Assembly: GCF_014839805.1 (NCBI RefSeq) | Contig: NC_051120.1 | Coordinates: 3,410,001 to 3,474,000, forward strand | Direction: 5' to 3' | DNA length: 64,000 bases | DNA from: Manduca sexta | Lineage: Eukaryota; Arthropoda; Insecta; Lepidoptera; Sphingidae | In this document: piece after piece, positions 12,565 through 26,213 of the stretch | How positions within the stretch are numbered: the first letter of the stretch is position 1 | Layout: each line of letters begins with the position of its first letter | Program-made: the position numbers and the translations under genes | The notes under the pieces: generated by a model | Database searches by the model: none | The model's input: the letters and a program-made list of their open reading frames with translations, nothing else | What the model was told of the DNA's origin: nothing

Positions 12565-12735
12565 TCTCCTGACTTTCAGGCATATTGTGAGTGTATGAAA
12601 TATCTATACAAATATGCCATTGAACTAAAAGGCCGGCTTGTAAATCCAATACAACAGCACTACCATCAGCAACGTGCTGTAACTGTTTCCTTATCAATAA
12701 GATCTGTAACACTGGCGGCACATGTTACTTTGTAA
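12565..12735 (+). other. Open stretch of 57 codons behind a good acceptor; coding status unknown
   Basis: After ttcag at 12575-12579 the frame is open to TAA at 12733 and reads AYCECMKYLYKYAIELKGRL, then VNPIQQHYHQQ and onward. I do not recognise it. No donor or partner exon is evident. It may be a worn mobile-element or retrocopy fragment, or chance. Confidence 0.15.
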
Positions 12736-15454
12736 ACGCAATTAGCAACCGCTAAGTTACTTTATTGTAATTATGTATGCGATTTGCGAATAATAGACGC
12801 CATTAGTGCAAAAATGGTTTGGTAACAAATATTCTTACATGTCACAATACACCAGTTAGTTCCTATTAGGTTTTATACTTGAGTAATACTACCTTTATAA
12901 TGATTCTATAATTAATATTATGAATATTTCTCAAAATAAATGTATGCAATGGAATAAATTTTTGCGAAATATTATGTCTCATCTGCTCACCTGATATTAT
13001 GATTATATATTTTCCGCTTACTATACTCAGTTAAAAATTTAAGCTAATCAAGGAACTTTTGAGTATTTTAAGTGGTTAAATACATAATTTTAATGATATA
13101 CATGGTTCAGTAATACACGCTTCTATAGGTTCAAGGTTTGCCATTAGATTAATACAATAATTATCTACAATTTGTTTCTAATAATTGAATTATTATCTCT
13201 AGATAATTGTCGGAAAACCACAGCATTAATAATTTAACATTGATGACAATTGATAACCGAGCATGAATTAAATCGAAGCGAGTAGTTAGAAATCGAAGGT
13301 AATAGTACAAGAGACGCTGTGGTTACTGTACTATTAAACTAAACAGCAATATTGATACTTATTAAACAATTTTCAAGAATTCGAATGGCACGCGTCTTTA
13401 GGTTTCATTTTCAAAAACCAGCTGTATAAATTTCTTTTAAATTGTCATTAAATTATTGTTACGCCGCAAATAAATTTGTTTTAATTGAAACATTTTTCTG
13501 TAAAGGAATATCATCTTTATTGAATAAATTAAATGTTTATTAAAGTTATTTATGTGTAGATAAACAGAACAAAACTTTTCACCATGCTATGCGGTATATA
13601 GTCTGTCGAAAGGGAAATTAATCAACTTTTATAAATTTGTTATGACTTACGCATAACACGTTCAAGTTTGATAAACCACTTTCATCTTATTTTTCATGGA
13701 ATTTCACAACATGCGAGCGTGTGTTTGCGCTGTGAAACTGTCCTGTGTGTTTTCTCTGCCAATTAAATGCCTCTTATAAAATTCGTGTTTTCACAAAATT
13801 GACTTTTTATAGATGTTGCGTAAATATAAAAGTTGGTATATTACATACCATCAGTATTGTCGTTAAGTGATTTTGATGTCTTATTATGTTGTGTAATGAA
13901 TATAGACTGTATTTTTTCTCCGCATCGATAACTTTTGCCAACATTCAGTAGTATGTAGTTTAAAGAATACTGCGGCCATTTTAATATTTAACTTCTAGAT
14001 ATGCTGTGTAAGTTATGTCATGTTGTTTACCACGAAGTCAGCGACCTTATCTACGTCCAGTAACTTCTAAATCAATTCCAAAATCAAATTTTCCTCTAAC
14101 TCATCAACTTTTCTGTTAAATGTGCACTATCAAGCTTCTTTAGAAAATGGAGTAAGGCGTCTTTATACGTATCCATGCAACTAAATATAACACATCAGCA
14201 CTTGGCACCAGCACGGAAGTATGAATCAGCGAGGCTCCGCTTCGTACGTGCGTCGTATCGCGGGCTGTTTGAACACGCGGCCCGCGAGTTCCTTTATGTT
14301 CGTTCGCTAAACCTGTTCCAACGGAAATGCCTTTTTGTATTGACATATCGATACGTGTCTACGAATGTGTGATTCCACGTATATTGGCGCGTTATACATT
14401 TATTTGAGGCTAGGTTATGTGTCTTGGCGATTAGTGAATTTGTAGATGAGGAACAACGTTGTTAACTACACTGTGTTAGTTGAAATTCTTATCCTAATTT
14501 TACTATGAGGCGACAGTATCTGATATTTTGTCTTGGAACAAAACCTGCACTGGAAATGATTGAATGAATGAATGATTTAATGCGATGTAGATAGTGAAAA
14601 TTTGTGGTCTGTTTTATTAGCATACAAAACATATTCTGTAGTATCCAGCAGCTTTCAAAGTACTCCATTATGAACCACCTGTGATGTTATCTTTGATGGA
14701 ATCAAGATTTATTAATTTAAAATGAATTTTCCGATTCATAAGGATTCTGTACTTAGTAATTCAAAAATGATTTTATAATAACATGATATTTTTGTGTATT
14801 GACATAAGTAATACGTAGGTATGGTTCGAATATCCATTACCGATTTAAATTTAAAAAGCTTACACAATATATAACTATCATTAAAGCGTCCAATTCACAA
14901 CAATAACAACATGTGTTATCAAGATATTGTTTATAATTAATGTCGTAATTACTGATGTAGAAAGTTCGCGGAAGCCTTTTTAAATAATCCATATAGCCAG
15001 AAGCCAAACTGATCGTATTTGACATATGATTATAAACGCGCATTGTCAATGCTTTCTATTTTAATGAATGGTTCTTTTCTTAAAAGTCATATGTTGTTAC
15101 TTGTTAGTTGGCGGATGTGAGAAATGTTTTGGGTGTGTGTCATAAGTCATAATATCGATTAGATGCTCTTTGTATGTTGTTCAACGGAAGGATCAAAATC
15201 TCAAATCAATCCGTTATTTTTGTATGGCTTATGGTTTGTAATGTGCACTCTAAGTATCAATGATTAAGTTCAATTTTTAATGTGATCAAAGCAACGTGAG
15301 TAGTAGTTGATAAGACCGCAGAAGTTACATTTCTTAAGATATTTAGTACAGAACGCAAAAAAAATAGGTTAAAGGAATTCTCATCTCATTTGTAAATGAT
15401 TTGTGCAGTTACATCTGATAGTACTTTCTAGTTTAAAAAACATAGTAACTTTTT
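12736..15454. other. Unassigned; one CG-rich island at about 14200-14310
   Basis: Mostly AT-rich with no gene. At about 14200-14310 CG dinucleotides are frequent (cgtacgtgcgtcgtatcgcg, acacgcggcccgcgag), with short ORFs on both strands and no known domain. It might be a regulatory element or a non-coding exon; no evidence decides this. Confidence 0.35.
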
Positions 15455-15655
15455 AACTTGCTTTTGCTTACGGTTTTGCCCGTTGAAAAGAGTTTTCCGG
15501 AATAAAAATCCTGCTATATATTTTCCCGGGATAAACAAGTAACCTATGTCCTTCTCAAGTTCTCAAATTATCTCCATACGAATTTCATCGAAGTCCTTTC
15601 AGTAATTTATCGCTTTCAAACAGACAGACGCGGCAGGGGTAGACTTATAAGGATG
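15455..15655 (-). mobile_element. Helitron-like element, worn copy
   Basis: It contains gcttttgcttacggttttgcccg, ttttcccgggataaa and tctccatacgaatttcatc in the family order, then cagacagacgcggcagggg as in the copy near 28.2 kb. Both ends are degraded. Confidence 0.65.
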
Positions 15656-18603
15656 TCTCATTCAGATCATTTGAAAGTCTACTAGTTACTTGAACATTAG
15701 ATATTATTGTAACAGTCTCTTGTACTACATTTCTGACATATTGCTTTCTTATGTTTCAGGTAATGCCATTAACCAGTTCGACAAACGTTTCTAAGTCACG
15801 AGTAAGTTGTGTGCAACGTTCTGTTCGAACAGTAAACGAGAAAGCCTTGAAATCACAAAATCATTGCATCTTACTTGATTACAACAACTGAGATATGAAA
15901 TGCAGTTGAAATTGTTCAGACAGATACAATATTGTTTTAAAGCTAATATTAAAAACGGGAATGATAATTAGATTACTAATTGAAATATATCTTTAAAAGA
16001 TATTTGTAAAATTATTGTGTCATTGAATGTTTTGTCTAATATATTTCCTGTTTGAATTAAAATATTAAAAATACTATGAAGATGAATCTGTTTTACAATA
16101 GTGTGTACAGGCAGTAAGAAAAGTATCAAACAAAAATTAAAACTTTAAATCGTATATACACGTTAAGTTTAAGTGAAACATTTTTTTCGTAATGTAAAGC
16201 AAAGTCATTTCTTTCTTTTTTATCTTTGAGATGAGTTTTTGTAAGATTCCAAAAGTGTATAGGTAATTTGAAGTTTTTAATGTGTTAAGTTACTTTTTTT
16301 GGTGATTGTATTATAGGTGCATCGCATTCTTATCGACCAGTCTACTTATTAGACAGCAAATAAAAGAGACGGGAGTCTTCATTTGATTACCAAAGATTTG
16401 TAGGTGCAAACGTGTTGCGTAACTTTTAGTCAAGTTAAACTTAAATATTTAATCAGCAATATTTGAAACACATATTCATCTAACCTTCTTACGTCCCAAT
16501 TTAATTTGTGATAGTACATTCAGTAGCTAATAAAAAGCCGAACACAAGCCGCCACATGAAAGAGACACTAACAAAAAATCGTGAGTGGTTTGGAAACACG
16601 CGCTGACCTTCGGATTGGAACGCTCAGTGAGGTAACCGAGATGCAACGGCTGTTAGGTAACCGATTGTAGAGCTAGGTTTGATTCGGCACTCGCAATCGA
16701 CAACTTGGTTTGTTGATGTGGATCTTATACGTTTTATTAATGGTTGCGTGGTTTTTAATAATATATCGATACAAGTGTATAAGAGCTTGAAAACTCAAAT
16801 ACTGTTTTGTCAAGTCATGAAAATTTTATGTATTTTTATAGAGCATATTTTTGAGTTACGTAAGATTTAAACATAGTCATTTAATGACGTTGTAATTAAG
16901 TATATGCCGAATACGGATATTTGCGCAAGCGACGTGGCCGGCATTCACTAGGTATAAAATTGGTGATGGTTATACATAAATACATATTTCCATGTATGTT
17001 TTCGAGAAATCAAATGCAAAATGTTACCCTATGTTGTAACTCTTAAAGAATTCGTCTTAAAAATAACCTTGATATAAATTACCTACTTAATTTTATTAAC
17101 AATTTCTTGTATGCCTCATTAGGCGCCTAACTTATGAAATTAAAAACCAAAACGTGCATTAAAGTTAATTGACATCTAATGAAATAATTTAAACGATCTC
17201 TAGGCAAGTTCTCACGCTAGTCGGCAACTTTGAATGTATTACAATTTGTGTCTTGAATTTGTTACGTTTAGTGCAAGCTTCATCGACTTCTGGGTCTCAA
17301 TTATGTATGTAGATGTTGATATCACGTTTAACTTGAAAGCATTTATCATATAAAGAGATTTTGTGTAAGTGACATAGAGTTTAAAATTAAAGATCTAGGT
17401 ATGTCTTACGGCCGAAATTATTAATGGATTCCGGTAACTATCTCAAGATCGATCCCGAAAATAATCTGTTTAAAAAAGGCATTATGTGAGCGTAACGATC
17501 AAACTTTATTCTGATTGGGTCCATATCCACGAACGATCTGTAGACTTAGATAAGGGTAATTTCTAATTTCTGTTAGTGAATTAAAGTATTAAAATGAACA
17601 TTTATTGATACAACAGCGTTGTTTATTTCAAAATCACGTGAAATCTTCGCGGTTCGATTTACGGAATTGAATCCGCGGTGACATACAAAACGCGAGTTCG
17701 CGGAACTCCGTGCGAAACTGTACCATTGTACAACAATGCGAAATCAGTTCAAGTGTGGTATCGTTTAATCACGCGTACGCCATTGATGAGAAACGTTTCC
17801 TTTGGCTTCACGCCTTCGCGGACTAGTTTCGTTTTTATAAGGCGTAGTGTAGGCGCCAGTTATGTTGTATCTACATGTGTACAAGGTGCCTTTGTGGATT
17901 GATGTTTTGAGCGTTACATTTGAAATGAACAGAAAGATTTACTTTTATTCGAGTTCATTTAAAGGACATAAACTTCTATTCTAAAACAATAATGATACGA
18001 GTAGAGAGAAAGGGTGTATTTAATAACGTGTTGAGTGTTCTTATATTATTGTTTTTCACAAATTAATGGTACAAATGTTTATCGTTCTTAATGTTAAATG
18101 TTCAATGTTGTTACGGTTACTCAATGTGGTTCGTTGTTAATATAACGAAGAATGAACCCAGCTGCCTCGGAGACCGGCTTTTTACAACAACTAAACTATA
18201 ATTGTCAAAGTAAAATTGTACGTAGATGCGTCGCGTCCATTTATGGTAACTAAGGTGTTCAACTATTTTACCCGAAAAGTGATAAAGACAAAATAGTAAA
18301 ATGCGTCTTTTATCCGGTATCGCAAAGTAAATGTCATAACAAAAAGTTGATCTACAACTATTTTGCTGTCAGCTTTGCATTGAGACAGCCAAAGTGCAAG
18401 ATAAAATAGCTGGCAATTGGGTCAAATATATAGATTAATATCTGATAGTGTTGTTTCCGCAACTGATTAAGATTAGAAGAAATAATTAGAAGTTTTGTTT
18501 GAGTTGGTACTAATCACTGATTGTAGAGCCAAAATCTAAGAAACACAAATTCTGTGAGTTATTTGCAAACAAGGGATGAAACCTAGTCACTCATACACTA
18601 TTA
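15656..18603. other. Unassigned; CG-rich island at about 17640-17880
   Basis: Contains ttcgcggttcgatttacgga and a 74-codon ORF (17678-17902) with no domain. The rest is AT-rich without recognised features. Confidence 0.35.
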
Positions 18604-18767
18604 TTTATACTAATATATAAAGCTGAAAAGTTTGTTTGTTTAAACGCGCTAGCCTCAGGATTTACTAAACCGATTTTGAATTTTTTCACTAATAGGTAGC
18701 TATAGCTGGGAAAATATTTATCCCGGAAAAACTTATTCGTGCGGGCGAAGCCGCAGGCAATAACTAG
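18604..18767 (+). mobile_element. Helitron-like element with CTAG end
   Basis: Starts tttatactaatatataaagctg, with aacgcgctagcctcagg and atcccggaaaa inside, and ends gcgggcgaagccgcaggc...aactag, followed by T. The GCGG/CCGC hairpin just before CTAG and the A/T-flanked insertion fit Helitrons. Confidence 0.8.
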
Positions 18768-21584
18768 TTTAAATGTAAAGGTGGTTTATTCTTGGCTCGA
18801 ATTAATGAATGCACAACCCACGGTTGTTATCCATTAACTGCTTATTCTTCACTTAGATCGGCTATGCATTGTTTACCATCATTTTCCCATAAAAATAAAC
18901 ATAATTTACCAGTAATACGTACAATCTAATTTGAATTCTCCGCAATTTTTGTGGGAAATAGAATTGCGGTAACAATGTACAGTCAGAAAATTAATTTATA
19001 CGTTCAATATTTATAATTCGTACATTTGGTCTTTATATATTAATTCGTCTGATGTAGACCGTACAAGTGCATAGCGCTAGATTTTGCAGTAGCGTTCCGT
19101 TGAGTGTTAACGGTATTTGCCGATTCATGCAAGCGGTATAGCGATAAAGTCGATAAACGGTTATTGGTTATTTGCGATATGTAGGTTTACATTTTTATTG
19201 ACGCTATTGTTAATGCGTTCAGCATTGTGTTCAATCATTGTGGGTTTGGTTTGATTGAAGTCTCGTGTGTTGAGTTTAATGAAGTAATTTCTTATGTGTT
19301 AGGTAACAGTTCTGTATAAAATTATGCAATTTTGGACTCTGATCTGATGTATAAAGATTGTGTTTAGCTTAACTAGTCATGTTAAGCTTGAAGCCTGCAA
19401 TTATGTTAAATGATATCTATGATCGTCTAGAAGAAGTTTTTGTTTGAAATAGTCTTGTCGTAATAAATATTCACATTATCCACGTAAGTCTAATCAATGA
19501 TATCGATCAACGCTGTTGGTACGTGCCTTACTATTTGCGTCGATGCAATCAATTCAAATTGTGTGTATCTTGCTGTACTGTCAATCATCGCTGTATATCA
19601 GCCGATAATTTTCTTAACATTCATGCTTTTTGTCTTCGATTGCGTTTGTAATGCTATCTTTAATCTGACCTTAGCAATGAATCGGAAAGTCATCTTTATC
19701 TTTGTACCTATTAGGGTGAAGATATGCTTGTGCAGTATGTTATAAATCTTTTTTTTACTTATGCTTTAAGATATATTACTGCGATATGTTTTGAAGAGAC
19801 GTTTTTGGCTCCACGCTTTACTAAATTGCCTTCTATCCCATACACTTGGCTTAGCCAGTGTTGTCATTTGGCAACAGATATAATTTTATGGCATTGCATG
19901 CTCTAATTGCATAATAACACTGAATCATAAAAGTTCGTAGGATTTTTGTTTTACATTTTAACTAAACTGTACACAAGGAGATCAATCCTATAACCAATTC
20001 CTACTGGCCTTTATTATACGTTTTAAAATGTTTATTGCTCTTCAATTATCGGCAATTTGATTATAGCAGAAATTGAATGTGCACCAAGAATAAATAGGAA
20101 GTGTATTTCCTTCATACAAAACGATTATGCTAATGCAACTGGCACCCCACCGGTTCCACCCGTCGGTCCGTACGTTTGTAAAGAAATTTAATAACATTAT
20201 GCGCTCATTCCACATTCGCGGTTGTCGCTATCCGCTCTAGATATTCATTTAACACGCGTCTGTCTGTTTGTAACGTGTATCGGATGTCTTTTGATGCCTC
20301 TGTGCTTTTGAAAGAATTGAATTTGATACCGCCTGTTTGTTGTTTCTCTTGGCCTTATTTAGTTGTTGTTATTGCAGTACTCGAGTGTATCGTCCATAGA
20401 GCCTTGGAATGTAGAGCGAAATAAGTATGTTCTCGTGTAAACAACTTTGGCGGAACATTCACAAACCTTACTACTTTGATCAAAGCAGCGTCAAAGATAT
20501 TCACTGATTGCAATTCGTTTGATTACCTTACAGAAGTCTTCCATTGACTTCTTGCGGAGACATTTATATGGTTGAAGTGTACGCGGTATATTCTACCCTA
20601 TAAGGGACATTTGAAGTGAAATGTTTCTCAACTAGCTCACAGAAAACATTTTACGATCGCAAAATACACATTTTACATCATTTCATCTCGAAACGTTGAT
20701 CGTAAATCCAATAACAACGCATTACGATCGCGTTGGCCAAGAAAGTCACAACGGTCAGTACTAATGCAGTCATCAGAGCCATTGCAAAATGGCTGCGGTC
20801 ACCGGTGACTCACATAAGCCACCTACCACGTTTCTAATTCCAACGCTTGTTAAGCAAATGCTTGTGGAGACTCAAATAAACGTGAAGTTTATTAGTTTTC
20901 CGCGTGTCTTTTGATGTTGGTTCGTGTTTCCTATTAAAGTTGCTATGTCCTAGATATTTGATGCTATTTGTTGCGTGACTATTTTGTGTTTTTAAAGTAA
21001 TGTGCGTTTGTGACGAAGAATACATTTATGAGCAGGAATATATTAAAAGAATTCACATGTTTCAATGTTTGTTACTAATCAAGCATAATGTTATTATTCA
21101 GTGTTTGTTCTATAGAAATAGGATTCGTGTATCCAACATTAAACGACATGGCATAAGATGTAATTGTTAATAATTTGCAGCATACATTACAATCTACTCA
21201 TACAGTTGATTCTAAAGGTGGAATAATCAATCGGTTTACTTTACCTGAACAATCTAGATGTAAAATCGACTTGGGAGCTTTGAAACGTAAATAAATACGG
21301 TATTCTGTAACATGGTAACGAGTAGGCGTGTTATGTATGTAGAGAGCGCCAATTTAATTGTTATTCGAGACATTTTTGTGTCGTGGGTGTAGTGAGACGA
21401 TTTGGTAACGTATTGCCAAAAAATACGCGGCGCCTGAGTTCTTACACGTTCACGCATATTATATTCAGATTCTACTTTATAGTCCAAATGTTTCTTCTTT
21501 CCGAGAATCTCGTGATTTTATGCTTTGGTTTTTTTCTATCTTTACTCATCTGTTATTGGTAATCTATGTTCGAGAGATATTGGG
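18768..21584. other. Unassigned sequence
   Basis: Small hydrophobic ORFs (19497-19745 and others) look like chance in T-rich DNA. No repeat recognised. Confidence 0.45.
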
Positions 21585-21690
21585 TTTTTCTGCTCAGTAT
21601 CAACCTGAAGCTTGGAATTTGTGTCCGATATGGCGATGCACTCGCCGTCTATCACTCATAGGACGAAAACACACTTGAAAACAAGTTTTT
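21585..21690 (+). mobile_element. SINE body fragment
   Basis: It keeps tttttctgctcagtatcaac and ggaatttgtgtccgatatgg from the SINE family of 343-601. The head is lost and the 3' part is diverged. Confidence 0.65.
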
Positions 21691-22272
21691 ATTCTGGTTT
21701 CAACTAAATTAAGGCGTGATGTGTGTTTATTTTTTGTAAATTTAAAAAAGGTTTTTTGTCCGGTTTCTTGTGCAGAATATCATGATTAGATTTGAATAAT
21801 ATACCAGATGTCTACAAGTCATAAATTTATCACTCAAATATTAATAAAGCAACTAACACCTATGCATTTCGTAAAATTAAAAATAACCCCGCATCAATCG
21901 ATGTTTATTACATGGCTAAAACCATGCAACAGTTTGTAGATGATATCTCAAATCTGATTAATTTGTTTTTGTTTCATTGTAATGGATTTTGATGTGGTGT
22001 TGTAATTAGTTACTCAAGAACAACTGCTGATTTTGTTTTGTAACAATGAGCTTGTGAATACAAATATTTTATTTGCGAAATTTGCCAGTACTTTTTTGGA
22101 CTTGGATGACTCTTTGCTTTTCACTTAACAACGACCAACAAACTCATCAATACCATCAGTGGGTGTTTTGGTATGGTGTCGACGTATAGTTACTAAATTT
22201 TTTACTGGGAATGTTTTTTCTTCACCAAATAATTAGCCCCTGGATCGTAAGTACAGTACAATAAAAAAAAGT

Positions 22273-22507
22273 TTATACACACACACGCACACACATCACG
22301 CCGGTATCCCTGAAATCGCAGGGAGAGGTGCAATTAAAGCACCCACTTTTCACCATTTTTGTTCCATCCCATGATGTGAATGGGGGCGAGCCTAACGCCA
22401 TATCGCAAAAACTCAATATCACTTTGCCCAATCTCGGATTCGAGACCTGGACCTCAGATTGGTTCGTACTTTGCACGCAATACTGAATACACCTACGTCA
22501 CTCTTAA
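22273..22507 (-). mobile_element. tRNA-derived SINE with internal deletion
   Basis: Minus-strand copy of the same family. The head region is worn (B-box changed to attcgagacctgg on the + strand). The segment that normally holds gcacaaattccagactccgg is missing. The tail is an acac repeat at 22275-22300. The overlapping 67-codon ORF is not a gene. Confidence 0.8.
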
Positions 22508-24064
22508 ATTCTTAAAAAGTTAATCTTTTATTATAATCTGCATATAATAATCACACCAGTAGTAACTATTTAAAAGCAACTGCCTGTAACTAATCGGTTT
22601 ACTGTCATGCCATCAATAAAAACCCAACACATGTTTCAAACCATGGCGGAATCGAATCGTTCGCGATTGTTTCTTCAACGGAATAATAAAATACCTCGTA
22701 TTATAAGCTGTAGATGCGCGTGGAATACGAAATGCTAATGAAACATGCATGACGAATAAGTTACGTGGGATTATGGTGATGACTTTTGTCGTTTATGGGA
22801 AATTAATATCCAAACTCTTTGGCAACCTTATGAATTTCTTCTTTTCTATTTTTAAATATTCATGGATTAGAAATGTGATATGATATAATATGTTAATGAT
22901 TATTTATTCCAATGTATTGAATTTCTTTTAGTTTCTAAACACTCATTGTCCATTTGTGTTTTCAATTGTTTGTAGCCATTAGAGTTGATTGCAATTTAAT
23001 TTTCATTGCATTCGAATGACTAGTGTTTCCCTATTAAATTGGTTTCCCAGAATATGCGTTTAAATTATTGCTATGCAATTTCTTGTGCAGCAATACCAAA
23101 AATGTGTTTCTTTCTCTTTGTAGCATTTAGTTAAGCTATCGCGGTTTGACATTATTTATTTAAACAATCTGATCAGTTTAACGTAAATTGTTTATTTTGA
23201 AAATTATGCAAACTTTATCCAACGTCTCTTATAAAAACCGCTATTGTTACTTAATTTAATGCAGTGACAATGGTGAGCATTGACAGGTATTGAATTCTTT
23301 TTGTAGAAATTACGTAAGACAGAAGAAATGTCTTTGTGATTTAGCGGTATGTCGTAACGGGTCAGTTTAGTTTCATTGAATACGATTACATGCTCGTTGC
23401 ATTGTTTTATATATGATTGGTATTACAATTCTATGTGAAACTTGCTTTAGTATATTATTGAATTTCTGTAATAATATGAAGAGTTTTGCCGAAGAATGAA
23501 TATTAAGGAAGAAGAAATGAAAACTCAAATTCTCCAGTAACAGTTTTCGTTCGTTAGACCTTTGATATGTTAATCGACAACGTATTATAATTCTCGTTGC
23601 ACTTACTATTCAAAACATACGATTGATAATCGCATAAACTCTGGACTCCGGATGAACTCCTGTTATTATTCAGAGAGCAGAAACCACAATCACCGTCTGG
23701 AATCCAATCAAAGGAATGTTCAAGTTTAAATTTATATTATCATATTATGGTAATTCGCCGTCCAAAGCACAGCGCTAATTTGTTATTCGGCAGGTGTCGC
23801 GTGTACGCGGTTCATTGTCACGCGAATCCTCGTCCGTCTATATCGGCTTGGACGGATTTTCGCACACAATTCTAAACTCGATGATTATTGTTAGTGTATT
23901 TCGACATTGGCTTCTAGTTTAGGTTTTGTAGCTTCATTATTTAGCTTTAAAAATCATGAAAGAAACTTACATGTATGCAATATTTTTAAGAAATTATCGT
24001 TCGATATTTAATTTTTCATTATAGTACTAATCATTGCATACATCTTCGTCCATGTGTGATAGTT
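22508..24064. other. Unassigned; CG-rich patch at about 23790-23870
   Basis: A patch with ggtgtcgcgtgtacgcggtt and ccgtctatatcggcttggac stands out from AT-rich surroundings. No gene recognised. Confidence 0.4.
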
Positions 24065-24235
24065 TTTACGAGATAAAAGCGAATAGCTAACGTGTATTAT
24101 TTCGGAACCAAAGTAGCCTATTTCCTTCTCGAGGACTCAAATTATCTCCATACCAAATTTCATTGCAATCGGTTCAGCAGTTTAACCGTGAATAGGCAAA
24201 AGAAAAACAGACAAAGCTACTTTCGAACTTACATG
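24065..24235 (-). mobile_element. Helitron-like fragment
   Basis: It carries ctcaaattatctccatacca, aatttcattgcaatcggttc and a cagacaaagctac end, matching the internal part of the copies at 15455 and 28069. The 3' hairpin end is not recognisable. Confidence 0.5.
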
Positions 24236-24903
24236 ATGAGTACTGAATAAAAGAAGTAAAAACAATGATTTTACTGTCTTTAAAGGAAATCGATCTGCAA
24301 GCCCACGCGAATATTTCCAAGAAATTAGTTCACAGCGCTGCGTGGTCGTGCCACATCGTTTACACTATCTAGTAACTTCATACCCCTACCCACGTTAAAG
24401 GACACGACACCGTAGGAGGAAAGAAACACGCAAGACGGAAGGTCGTTCCAAAGTTTAACGACACACCAATGGTAGAAACTAGACAACTTTACCGTTCGTG
24501 AACCGCTTCGTCTTTAAATGAGGCTCCCGAACCCATAATTATCATGACAAGGTTGATAATATAATTTTTCGCATGCCGTACAAGTTGAAATTGTTTGCGA
24601 TTAAGTTTTGACATTGTATCGTGAAAGTAACGTCGGACGGGTGACGTGGTGGCTTTCTGATTTTATGGTTGTCTGATCTTCCATCGTTTGTGTTGATTGG
24701 ATCGTTAAGTTCTGTATTCACATAATTAGATTAGGTGAAAATTGCTTTAACATAATGTAGTGTGTGTAGGGTTTGCAAATAATATTGTGTACTTCGTTTG
24801 ATGTCACGTTTGATTTCACTTGTGTTGTTAGTGCTTATGTACGAGGAAATAAGATACAATTTTAAATGCAGTAATCTTGATTTAAGCATGCTGTGTTTAC
24901 ATA

Positions 24904-26211
24904 TACTTAGTCTGGCCATAAATACTGTTACACTTAATTATAAAAAAATATTACATTTGAATTTCGAATCTGTCATTTTTATACGATTGTTCATTGTGTT
25001 TTCTCATTTTGGCGCCAATACATTGTAAAATATTTTGCGATATTAAAATGGTGTGGGGTGATAAAGAGAACCGAATCGCTGTGATAGCATTACACAAAGT
25101 AGGTATGGAGCCAAATGCAATTTTTAAAACTCTCCATACACTTGGTATTAGTAAAATGTTTGTGTACCGGGCTATTAATAGGTACAATGAGACCTCCTCT
25201 GTTTGTGACAGAAAAGATCTGGCCGTCCACGTAGTGTTCGTACGAAAAAGGTGGTCAAAGCAGTAAGGGAAAGAATTCGAAGAAATCCTGTCCGAAAGCA
25301 AAAGATTTTATCTCGGGAAATGAAGATAGCACCTAGAACCATGTCGCGTATTTTAAAAGATGACTTAGGACTTGCAGCCTATAAGAGACGCACTGGCCAT
25401 TTCTTAACTGATAATTTAAAGAAGAATAGGGTGGTAAAATCGAAACAACTACTGAAGCGGTACGCAAAGGGAGGTCACAGAAAAATTTTGTTTACGGATG
25501 AGAAAATTTTTACAATTGAGCAACATTTTAACAAACAAAATGACCGTATTTATGCTCAAAGCTCTAAGGAAGCTTCCCAATTAGTCGACAGAGTGCAACG
25601 TGGACATTATCCGACTTCAGTGATGGTTTGGTGGGGTGTTAGCTATGAAGGAGTGACTGAGCCATATTTTTGTGAAAAGGTATCAAAACATCGGCACAAG
25701 TGTATCAAGATACCATTCTTGAGAAGGTAGTTAAGCCCCTTAACATCACCATGTTCAATAACCAAGTATGGTCCTTCCAGCAAGACTCGGCGCCGGGTCA
25801 TAAAGCTCGGTCCACGCAGTCTTGGTTGGAATCGAACGTTTCGGACTTCATCAGAGCTGAAGACTGGCCGTCGTCTAGTCCCGATCTTAATCCGCTGGAT
25901 TATGATTTGTGGTCAGTTTTAGAGAGTACAGCTTGCTCTAAACGCCATGATAATTTGGAGTCCCTAAAACAATCTATACGATTGGCAGTGAAGAATTTTC
26001 CCATGGAAAGAGTGCGTGCTTCTATTGATAACTGGCCTCATCGTTTAAAGGACTGTATTGCAGCCAATGGAGACCACTTCGAATAAGCTTTTATATTTTT
26101 AATTGTTTTATATTTATGTATTAAACTGACACACTGTAAAAGTAATAAATGTTATTTGCAGTTAACAATTTTCTTTTTTCTTTATTACAATATTTATGGC
26201 AAGACTAGGTA
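24904..26211 (+). mobile_element. Mariner element, DD37D (maT-like), nearly complete
   Basis: About 1.3 kb, bounded by imperfect terminal inverted repeats: the first 29 bases (24904 on) match the reverse complement of the last 29 (ending 26211) at 24 positions. A TA target duplication flanks it at 24902-24903 and 26212-26213. It holds one transposase reading frame broken by two single-base losses, so it is non-autonomous. Size, TA target and catalytic spacing fit the maT group of Tc1/mariner elements known from Bombyx and other insects. Confidence 0.93.
25048..26086 (+). pseudogene. Mariner transposase, DD37D type, two frameshifts
   Basis: Cut-and-paste transposase that would bind the inverted repeats and move the element. 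It begins at ATG 25048 (MVWGDKENRIAVIALHK) with N-terminal helix-turn-helix DNA-binding repeats and ends with TAA at 26084-26086. Catalytic residues are visible: D in FTDEKIF (codon 25497), D in QQDSAPGH (25784) and D in NPLDYDLW (25898). Thirty-seven residues lie between the second and third, giving the DD37D signature of maT elements. The frame changes at about 25216, just before SGRPRSV, and again in an A-run at about 25675-25678, before GIKTSAQVYQD. Each is best explained by loss of one base. Length is close to the usual 340-350 residues. There are few other defects, so the insertion appears fairly recent. Confidence 0.92.
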
Positions 26212-26213
26212 TA

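Noticed and set aside
19497..19906. Hydrophobic ORFs that could be small membrane proteins
   Set aside because: T-rich DNA gives hydrophobic frames by chance, and no start context, splice signal or homology supports them.
24951..25301. 116-codon minus ORF
   Set aside because: It lies over the mariner transposase and is an antisense shadow.
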